DNA from: Accumulibacter sp964420975
Lineage (GTDB): Bacteria > Pseudomonadota > Gammaproteobacteria > Burkholderiales > Rhodocyclaceae
Length of the DNA: 64,000 nt
Direction: 5' to 3'
NCBI GenBank assembly: GCA_964420975.1
Contig: CAYQVH010000002.1
Coordinates: 62,001 to 126,000, forward strand
Made by a program: the position numbers and the translations under genes. The notes under the pieces were generated by a model, which saw nothing but the letters and a program-made list of their open reading frames with translations, searched no databases and was not told the origin of the DNA. This document shows positions 19,588-28,120 of the stretch, one piece after another (within the stretch, counting starts at the first letter, position 1; each line of letters opens with the position of its first letter).

Positions 19588-20175
19588 ATGGAACATCAGC
19601 TGCCTGCTTTGCCCTTTGCGCTCGACGCTCTGGCCCCCCACATGTCGCGCGAGACGCTGGAGTTTCATCATGGCAAGCATCATCAGGCCTACGTCACCAA
19701 CCTTAACAATCTGATCAAGGGGAGCGAGTACGAGACGCTTGAACTTGAGGCGATCATCCGTAAGGCGCCACCTGGAGGCGTCTACAACAATTCGGCGCAG
19801 GTGTGGAACCACACGTTCTTCTGGAACTGTCTGTCACCGAATGGCGGCGGCGCTCCGGGTGGACCGCTGGCAGCGGCCATCGACGCCAGATGGGGTTCGT
19901 TTGCCGAGTTCGGCAAGGCCTTTCAGGCGTCTGCAGTCGGCAATTTCGGTTCCGGGTGGACCTGGCTGGTCAAGAAATCCGACGGATCTGTGGAGATCGT
20001 CAACATGGGTGCCGCGGGAACCCCTCTGACCACCGGTGACACGGCACTGCTCTGCGTCGACGTCTGGGAGCATGCGTACTACATCGACTACCGGAACCTG
20101 CGTCCCAAATTCGTCGAGACTTTCCTGGCACATCTCGCCAACTGGCGTTTCGCCGAGCAAAATTTCGCTGCCTAA
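19588..20175 (+). CDS. sodB: Superoxide dismutase (Fe type)
   Basis: A cytoplasmic superoxide dismutase of 195 residues. The metal ligands are visible: H27 (FHHGKHHQAYV), H75 (WNHTFFW) and the D/H pair in DVWEHAYYIDYRN near residues 160-164. The residues GGGAPGGPL and the overall N-terminal sequence favour the iron-type enzyme. A GGAGA ribosome-binding site precedes the ATG. It is separated from the convergent ssb gene by a strong hairpin. Confidence 0.96.
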   Translation: MEHQLPALPFALDALAPHMSRETLEFHHGKHHQAYVTNLNNLIKGSEYETLELEAIIRKAPPGGVYNNSAQVWNHTFFWNCLSPNGGGAPGGPLAAAIDARWGSFAEFGKAFQASAVGNFGSGWTWLVKKSDGSVEIVNMGAAGTPLTTGDTALLCVDVWEHAYYIDYRNLRPKFVETFLAHLANWRFAEQNFAA

Positions 20176-20196
20176 CGGGTCGGACCGAGCAACCAC

Positions 20197-20229
20197 GAGC
20201 ACGCCTGGGCCGCTGGACCCGGCGTGCTC
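20197..20229. terminator. Bidirectional hairpin between convergent sodB and ssb
   Basis: A 9-bp perfect stem (GAGCACGCC / GGCGTGCTC) is extended by a GGG/CCC inner stem across one bulged T, with an 8-base loop. It sits 22 bases after the sodB stop and 57 bases after the ssb stop. The T-tract is poor on the plus strand (TACTCTTT), so termination efficiency is uncertain, but position and stem strength fit a shared terminator. Confidence 0.6.
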
Positions 20230-20285
20230 GGTACTCTTTGGCCGAGGCGAACCTGGACGCCGGCCCCTTGATGTCCGACCGGAAG

Positions 20286-20750
20286 CTAGAACGGGATGTC
20301 GTCGTCCATGTCGTCGAAACTCGGCACTTTCTTGGCCGGAGCCGAGCGTCCGCCAGCTGCTGAAGACATGCTGCCACCGTATTCGGCTTCCCCGCCAGTC
20401 GGCGACCCGAGCCCTTCACGAGTTCCGAGCATTTTCATCTCATTGGCAATGATCTCGGTCGTATAGCGTTCATTGCCGTCCTTGTCCTGCCACTTGTTGG
20501 TTCGGATGCGGCCTTCGACATAGACCTGTCGCCCCTTCTTGAGGTACTGACCAGCGGTTTCCGCGAGCTTGCCGAAGAACACCACGCGGTGCCATTCGGT
20601 GCTCTCCCGGAGTTCGCCGGATGCTTTGTCGCGGAAGCGGTCGGTGGTCGCCATCCGGATGTTGCACACCGCGTCGCCATTGGCCGAGTAACGGGTTTCC
20701 GGGTCCGCTCCCAAGTTGCCGACGAGGATCACTTTATTTACCGAAGCCAT
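20286..20750 (-). CDS. ssb: Single-stranded DNA-binding protein
   Basis: A protein of 154 residues. The OB fold begins MASVNKVILVGNLGADPE and contains the usual aromatic and basic positions; after a Gly/Ser-rich linker it ends in the acidic tip DDMDDDIPF that recruits replication and repair partners. The start at 20750 is set by the universal MASVNKV N-terminus; a longer in-frame ATG at 20855 adds unrelated sequence. It lies downstream of the MFS gene on the same strand, with uvrA divergent beyond; the ssb-MFS-uvrA neighbourhood is common in betaproteobacteria. Confidence 0.97.
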   Translation of the reverse strand: MASVNKVILVGNLGADPETRYSANGDAVCNIRMATTDRFRDKASGELRESTEWHRVVFFGKLAETAGQYLKKGRQVYVEGRIRTNKWQDKDGNERYTTEIIANEMKMLGTREGLGSPTGGEAEYGGSMSSAAGGRSAPAKKVPSFDDMDDDIPF

Positions 20751-20785
20751 CTTGCCTCCCTGAACGACTGCGACGAGATAGAAAA

Positions 20786-21997
20786 TTATAGAGGCTGCGC
20801 CAGCCGTTGCCGGCGTAGCGGTGGCATGGACATCGACAGTCCGAGCAGCAACCACACGCTGGCCAGCGACGCGCCTGCCAACCAGACGGCCGAAGCTCCC
20901 GCGTGTTTGGTCAGCAGGCCACCGAGCAGGCCGCCGAGAAACAGTCCCAGTGCTTGTGTCGTGTTGTAGATGCCGAGCGCCGCACCTTTCGCGTGGGGCG
21001 GCGCAATACGCGAAATCAGGGACGGTTGGGTTGCTTCGAGGACGTTGAAGGCGACGAAGAACAGTGTCAGCCAGAAAGCCAGCGCGTAGAGGCCGTCGGT
21101 GAGCAGGCCAAAACCGATCTGAACGAGGAGGAGAAGGACGATCGCGGCGTTAAAGATCAGTTTTACGCGCGCGAATCGTTCGGCGATCACGATTGCCGGC
21201 ACCATGATCGCGAACGACAACAGCAGCGCCGGCAGATAAACCTTCCAGTGATCGGCGACAGGCAACCCGCCGGTCGCCAGCAGTTCGCCCGGCAGCAGTA
21301 CCCACATCGCGGTCAACATCAGGTGCAGGGCAAATACGCCAAAGTTCAGGCGTAGCAGCTGGCGGTTGGCGAGTACTTCGACGAAGCTTTGCCAGCCCGG
21401 CTGCCGGGGGATCGCCGGCGCAACGGGGACGACCTTGGCGACCACCACGATCGCCAGTAGCGCAAGGATGCCGGTCAGCGCAAAGATGCCGGGCATGCCA
21501 ATCGTCACATAAAGGAGTGGCGCGCCGACCATCGAGACGGCGAAGACGAGTCCGATCGACGAGCCGATCATCGCCATCACCTTGGTCAGATGCTGCTCGC
21601 GCGTGAGATCGGCCGCCAGTGCCGTGACTGCCGCCGAAATCGCACCGGCGCCCTGGAGAACACGGCCGGCAATGATCGCGTAGATGTCGCTGGCGGCGGC
21701 GGCGGTGAAGCTGCCGAGCGCAAAGAGCAGCAAGCCGAAGATGATCGCCGGTTTGCGCCCGAAGCGGTCGGAAGCCGCCCCGTAGGCGATCTGCAAGCAC
21801 GCCTGCGTCAGCCCGTAGGCTCCAAGAGCGGCACCCACCAGCGCCAGATCGCCGCCGGAAGGCAGTTCGCGGGCGTAGATCGCAAACACCGGCAGAATGA
21901 GAAACAATCCGAGCATGCGCAAGGCAAATACCATGGCCAAGCTGACGCCGGCACGCTTTTCGGTAGGGCTCATGCGGTCTGCAGGCGAAGTGGACAT
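20786..21997 (-). CDS. Major facilitator superfamily transporter
   Basis: A 12-helix MFS transporter of 403 residues, similar in layout to the YajR/drug-efflux branch. The motif-A loop between helices 2 and 3 is present as GAASDRFGRKPAII. The substrate is unknown. The gene is divergent from uvrA, with only 78 bases between the starts, and co-directional with ssb. Confidence 0.9.
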   Translation of the reverse strand: MSTSPADRMSPTEKRAGVSLAMVFALRMLGLFLILPVFAIYARELPSGGDLALVGAALGAYGLTQACLQIAYGAASDRFGRKPAIIFGLLLFALGSFTAAAASDIYAIIAGRVLQGAGAISAAVTALAADLTREQHLTKVMAMIGSSIGLVFAVSMVGAPLLYVTIGMPGIFALTGILALLAIVVVAKVVPVAPAIPRQPGWQSFVEVLANRQLLRLNFGVFALHLMLTAMWVLLPGELLATGGLPVADHWKVYLPALLLSFAIMVPAIVIAERFARVKLIFNAAIVLLLLVQIGFGLLTDGLYALAFWLTLFFVAFNVLEATQPSLISRIAPPHAKGAALGIYNTTQALGLFLGGLLGGLLTKHAGASAVWLAGASLASVWLLLGLSMSMPPLRRQRLAQPL

Positions 21998-22011
21998 CGG
22001 AAGAGAAGGTT

Positions 22012-22046
22012 TTGGCGACTGCCTACGGAATTTCGTATATTAACAG
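22012..22046 (+). promoter_or_regulatory. uvrA promoter with a degenerate LexA-like site
   Basis: A -35-like TTGGCG (22012-22017), an 18-base spacer and a -10 TATATT (22036-22041) lie 35 bases before the uvrA start. The sequence 22031-22046 matches the LexA consensus CTG-N10-CAG only on its right half (TATATT centre and ACAG end, 10 of 16 positions by eye). The promoter is reasonable; the LexA site is weak. Confidence 0.45.
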
Positions 22047-22075
22047 GCTTGCCCACCGCCTTTCAGCTCCCGCCA

Positions 22076-24979
<2,904 letters not shown>

Positions 24980-25151
24980 GCCAACTGTGCGGTCGGTGTA
25001 AGACCAAAGACGCAGGAAAAACTTATTCGGCAGCGAGGGGATCCGTGCCAGAATAAAGATTGTGCCCAAATTTTGTCGTTTCCCGGTGGGTGCGGTGCCG
25101 GAAGGTCACCGCGTGTCAGCCCAGGGACATTCCAACCATAGAGGAGATAAC

Positions 25152-25436
25152 ATGAACAAGTCGGAAATGATCGATGCGATCGCTACGCGGAGCGAACTGT
25201 CCAAGACTGCCTCGGCAAGGGCGCTGGATGCGGTGATCGAAACGATCGTGGACAGTGTGGCGCAGGGTGAGACGGTGACGCTGGTCGGTTTTGGTTCCTT
25301 CAGAGCCAGTGGCCGGGCGGCGCGCGAGGGAAAAAACCCGAAAACCGGCGCCAAGATAGCCATTCCGCAGACGATTGTTCCCAAATTCTCAGCCGGTGCG
25401 ACGTTCAAAGCCCGAGTGGCCGCCAAGACCGACTGA
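25152..25436 (+). CDS. HU-family histone-like DNA-binding protein
   Basis: A 94-residue HU/IHF-type protein (MNKSEMIDAIATRSELSKTASARALDAV...). The dimer-forming helices, the GFGSF turn and the basic DNA-binding arm containing R-x-G-x-NPKTG are conserved. A strong GAGGAGA ribosome-binding site lies just before ATG 25152, which decides the start against the longer frame from 25062. The fold and arm are those of HU-beta-like proteins, and the gene is alone between uvrA and a periplasmic protein gene. Confidence 0.93.
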   Translation: MNKSEMIDAIATRSELSKTASARALDAVIETIVDSVAQGETVTLVGFGSFRASGRAAREGKNPKTGAKIAIPQTIVPKFSAGATFKARVAAKTD

Positions 25437-25522
25437 GGGTCGCGATGGCAAAGACGGTCGACCTTTCCCCCCTTTTCCCGTAGCCGCCTGCAATCGTTTC
25501 GCTGTTTTTCCAGGAGTCAATC

Positions 25523-26131
25523 ATGCATGTTCGCCCCGCCATTGGCGCTGTTTTTCTCATCTTCTCCTCCGTTTCAACGCTGGTGCAGGCGCAGTCGGCT
25601 CCGGTGGCCGAAACCATGACCGCCGTCGCACCGGGAAAATTCGCCGGAATGATTGAAGCCACACTTACGCTGGTTGTCGATTCAATCGACAAGGCGACGC
25701 GCAGCATCGTGCTCAGGAATGTTGACGGTGAACGGGTCAAGGTGGTCGCCGGCGACGAGGTCAAGAATTTCGACCAGATCAAGGTCGGCGACAACGTCAT
25801 CGCCAGTTACACCCAGGGACTCGTGATAACCCTGAAGAAAGGCGGCGGCGCCCTGCGCGAACGCATCGACAGTGGCGAAACGGCGGCCGCTGCCAAAGGT
25901 GAAAAGCCCGCTGGCTACGAGTTCAAGGAAGTCACCTTTGTCGCCGACGTGCAGGCGGTTGATCTGCAGAAGCAGACGGTGACGTTGCGCGGCGCAAAAC
26001 GGACCGTTGACCTGAAGATCAAGGATCCCGAACAGTTGAAGCTGATCAAGAAAGGTGACCAGGTCGAAGGCGTCTACGCGGAAGCGGTCGCGATTTCGGT
26101 CGTCCCGGCGCCCGCCAAGGCGAAGAAATAA
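25523..26131 (+). CDS. Conserved periplasmic protein with duplicated beta-rich unit
   Basis: A protein of 202 residues with a Sec signal (about 1-24, ending VQAQS). Two related segments are visible: about 50-95 (VDSIDKATRSIVLRNVDGERVKV...IKVGDNVIASY) and about 142-190 (VQAVDLQKQTVTLRGAKRTVDLKI...IKKGDQVEGVY). Each reads as V-x-x-[VI]-D...-[ST]-V-L-R followed by a K-x-GD-x-V turn, suggesting a tandem small beta-barrel such as found in DUF5666-like proteins. Function unknown. It lies 86 bases after the HU gene and ends 70 bases before tRNA-Ala. Confidence 0.75.
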   Translation: MHVRPAIGAVFLIFSSVSTLVQAQSAPVAETMTAVAPGKFAGMIEATLTLVVDSIDKATRSIVLRNVDGERVKVVAGDEVKNFDQIKVGDNVIASYTQGLVITLKKGGGALRERIDSGETAAAAKGEKPAGYEFKEVTFVADVQAVDLQKQTVTLRGAKRTVDLKIKDPEQLKLIKKGDQVEGVYAEAVAISVVPAPAKAKK

Positions 26132-26160
26132 GCGGCCAGGCGCACGATTGCCGGCGCCGA

Positions 26161-26190
26161 TTGACGGGCCTTACCGACGCCACGTACAAT
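26161..26190 (+). promoter_or_regulatory. Promoter of tRNA-Ala(CGC)
   Basis: TTGACG (26161-26166), an 18-base spacer and TACAAT (26185-26190) form a near-consensus sigma-70 promoter. Transcription would start about 5 bases before the mature tRNA, through a GC-rich discriminator (cgcaccgc) of the type linked to stringent control. Confidence 0.8.
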
Positions 26191-26201
26191 CGCACCGCTT
26201 T

Positions 26202-26277
26202 GGGGGCATAGCTCAGCTGGGAGAGCGTCTGGTTCGCAATCAGAAGGTCGGCGGTTCGATCCCGCCTGTCTCCACCA
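26202..26277 (+). tRNA. tRNA-Ala (anticodon CGC)
   Basis: A complete 76-base cloverleaf with encoded CCA. The acceptor stem GGGGGCA pairs with TGTCTCC and contains the G3:U70 wobble that defines alanine identity; the D stem is GCTC/GAGC, the anticodon loop TTCGCAA gives anticodon CGC (codon GCG), and the T arm is GGCGG-TTCGATC-CCGCC. It is the integration target of the adjacent element: its 3' 45 bases plus one flanking A are repeated at 35774-35819. The gene remains intact after integration because the repeat restores the 3' half. Confidence 0.97.
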
Positions 26278-26278
26278 A
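26233..26278 (+). repeat. attL: 46-bp direct repeat within tRNA-Ala
   Basis: The segment from the anticodon loop (TTCGCAATCAGAAGG...) to one base past the CCA is identical to 35774-35819. The repeat begins in the anticodon loop, the typical crossover region of tyrosine recombinases that target tRNA genes. Confidence 0.95.
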
Positions 26279-26292
26279 TAAATAAAGCACTT

Positions 26293-26318
26293 AGGCCGCT
26301 CTCAAGAGTGGCCTTTTT
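26293..26318 (+). terminator. Intrinsic terminator for tRNA-Ala, supplied by the element
   Basis: A 9-bp stem (AGGCCGCTC / GAGTGGCCT, one G-T pair), a TCAA loop and a TTTT run lie 15 bases past the tRNA, just inside the element. The terminator that would have served the tRNA before integration is the one now at 35850-35871, beyond attR. Confidence 0.85.
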
Positions 26319-26332
26319 ACTTTCTGGCTTCT

Positions 26333-26374
26333 GTGTAGCCACCATGTAGCCAAATTCGGGCAATCTGCTTCAAC
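26333..26374 (+). repeat. Left arm-type repeat block of the element
   Basis: The block GTGTAGCCACCATGTAGCCA, 8 variable bases, then CAATCTGCTTCAAC recurs at 35634-35675 with identical spacing and one mismatch in the conserved parts. It begins 55 bases inside attL. Paired blocks in the same orientation flanking the attachment region are expected for integrase arm-binding sites. Confidence 0.7.
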
Positions 26375-26380
26375 GTCGCC

Positions 26381-26407
26381 AAAGAAAAACCCGGCGCGCG
26401 GCCGGGT
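26381..26407 (-). terminator. Intrinsic terminator of the element's minus-strand operon
   Basis: On the minus strand, stem ACCCGGC / GCCGGGT with a 5-base loop is followed by TTTTTCTTT. It lies about 100 bases beyond the last element gene (26507) and would stop element transcription before it runs antisense into the tRNA gene. Confidence 0.8.
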
Positions 26408-26506
26408 CTGTGATGAATCGTCAAGCAAGGATCGGGAAATCGTCAATCAGTTCGCGGTTGATCGGGCGTGCCGCAGGCGTCGAATGTCAGTGCAGGGCGG
26501 CGGCGC

Positions 26507-26779
26507 TCATGCGGTACCTCGCAGTTGATCAGCCTCGACAACGTATTCTCCGGCAATGCTCCAAGCGGAATCCGCAAGGTGTTTGCCGATTGCCGCCAGT
26601 TCGTCGATTTGAATCCGGTCGCCGACACTCAACCCTTCGGTCGATAGCAGGTCATCACGATGAGCGATGCGCCCGATTGCGGCAAGCAATGCTCCTTGCC
26701 AGCCCATGTAACACTTGAACAGGCTGGCGCAGTCTCCCAGTTCGCCGGCGATTTCTCGGGGGGTGTTCTTGGTTGCCAT
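26507..26779 (-). CDS. Small hypothetical protein of the element
   Basis: A 90-residue protein beginning MATKNTPREIAGELGDCASLFKCYMGW. The ATG at 26779 is preceded at good distance by AGGAG, which decides against a longer in-frame start at 26884. Predicted mostly helical, with two cysteines (in GDCASLFKCY). It is the last gene of the element's leftward unit, followed by an intrinsic terminator. I recognise no family and assign no function. Confidence 0.6.
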   Translation of the reverse strand: MATKNTPREIAGELGDCASLFKCYMGWQGALLAAIGRIAHRDDLLSTEGLSVGDRIQIDELAAIGKHLADSAWSIAGEYVVEADQLRGTA

Positions 26780-27112
26780 GTGGTTGCTCCTGATTGAGTC
26801 GATAGCCCCGCTGTTCAAGGCGGGGGTGAGCGGATGTTGAACACATGCAATCAGACATGCCGCCAGCCTTACGGACAGGCGCATCCGCCCATTGGTCGGA
26901 CAAACTTCAGGCGCAAAAAATCCGCAGGCTTTCGGGTGCGGACTTCCGCTGATTGATTGGTGTGTTCAGCACCGTGCCGCCAGTATAGCGCGCAACGGCG
27001 AATAGATTCGTTTGCCATGGAGAATTCCCTTCACCGGGACCCTTGAAACCGCGAACCTTTGGGTTACCTTGCCGTCCGAGCAAGGCGGGCGGCGCTCTAT
27101 TCCGCTTCTGTT
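26780..27112. other. 333-bp gap inside the element, weak promoter only
   Basis: No gene is supported. On the minus strand a -10-like TATACT lies at 26987-26982, without a convincing -35; it could drive the small gene at 26779 with a leader of about 200 bases. A short open frame at 26907-27137 (minus) has Arg/Pro-rich, non-protein-like composition and was not called. Confidence 0.4.
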
Positions 27113-27379
27113 TTATTCCGGGAAACAGTCTCGCCATGCCCGCAACGCCTGGTTGATCGCATGGCTGAAGCTCAGTGCGTAGCCTTCGCGCAAGGCGACT
27201 TCCAGAATCTCGACCGACTCACCGTCGGGCAGATAGTCGATGCGCCGCTGATGGGCGCGATGCACGCGCCTGTTCGCTCGGCGGTACTCGATCGACTGAC
27301 TTCCGTGTGCGCTCAGCGCTTTATCCCGTTCGCTGAGCAGCCGGTACCAACGCTGCCGCTTTTCATGATCGGTCATCAT
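27113..27379 (-). CDS. Small basic hypothetical protein of the element
   Basis: An 88-residue Arg-rich protein (MMTDHEKRQRWYRLLSERDKA...). A strong AGGAGGG ribosome-binding site lies immediately before the two consecutive ATGs (27379 and 27376), so translation is likely; the second ATG has better spacing. The N-terminal half is a charged helix rich in Arg and Glu, the C-terminal half is ordinary. No recognised domain. It lies 57 bases downstream of the Cys-containing protein gene and may be part of the same transcript. Confidence 0.6.
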   Translation of the reverse strand: MMTDHEKRQRWYRLLSERDKALSAHGSQSIEYRRANRRVHRAHQRRIDYLPDGESVEILEVALREGYALSFSHAINQALRAWRDCFPE

Positions 27380-27436
27380 TCCCTCCTGTCACTTCCCCGG
27401 GGAAAACTTAGGGCTACCTTGGGGCAAGCCTTGCCC

Positions 27437-28120
27437 TTACCTTGCTATGCACTTCGCTTGTCCGTTGATGGTCGCCCAGCGCGGGCAACCCACCCCGCCA
27501 TCTGCAGGCAGTTGGCGCAACGGATGCCCCTCGCCATACGCCGGCAACAAGTCTGGTCGGCCGCTGGCACAGTAGCGCACTACGCCGCCAAGCCGGCGCA
27601 CATGCTGGCAGTTGGCGCACCGCTGTTGCGCAGCGTCAGCGGCTCGCGACAGGAAATAGACTCGTGCTTCCGGGTCGCGCCGGCAGGCGGTCAGCACTTC
27701 GGCAATGGTCGCCGGGTCGGTTTCCTCGATCAGTGCCAGCCATGCCCGGATTGCCGTTTCCGCTTCAACGGTCAGGGGGGCCGATGGTTGCCGGATGGTC
27801 GGGGTAAAGGGTTCCGCCGCTACCGCGTCCGGGTGCCGTTCCAGAATCTCGGCATGGGTCGCGTCAGGGCAACAGGCGACTTCCAGCGGATCGCGGTCGG
27901 GGTAGTGAATCAGCCACCAGCGGGAAGCGGTCGCCGTGTCGCCGGGACTGACTTTTGCCGGGTGTGCGGTTTGCCCTTGCGGGGATTTTGCGACAGCGAC
28001 AGTTGCGACACTTGCGACAGCTCGCCCCTTTTCCCTTTCAAGTGTCGCAAAAGTCGCAGGTGTCGCAGTCGCAAACCCTACCGGCTCGTTCTTCCTTCGG
28101 ATCAGGTTCGACAGGCTCAT
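27437..28120 (-). CDS. Cys-containing hypothetical protein downstream of the primase-like gene
   Basis: A protein of 227 residues. The N-terminal third is Ala/Thr/Val-rich and probably flexible; the middle (about 68-160) looks globular; the C-terminus (about 165-225) holds cysteines in CANCQHV, a later YCASGR, GVGC and AKC, suggesting a small zinc-binding module. Its start overlaps the stop of the Toprim-DUF3987 gene by 4 bases (ATGA), so the two are translationally coupled and probably act together in element replication. Function is unknown. Confidence 0.65.
   Translation of the reverse strand: MSLSNLIRRKNEPVGFATATPATFATLEREKGRAVASVATVAVAKSPQGQTAHPAKVSPGDTATASRWWLIHYPDRDPLEVACCPDATHAEILERHPDAVAAEPFTPTIRQPSAPLTVEAETAIRAWLALIEETDPATIAEVLTACRRDPEARVYFLSRAADAAQQRCANCQHVRRLGGVVRYCASGRPDLLPAYGEGHPLRQLPADGGVGCPRWATINGQAKCIAR

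Noticed and set aside
26907..27137. Small minus-strand gene in the element gap
   Set aside because: Composition is Arg/Pro/Gly-rich and no ribosome-binding site precedes it.
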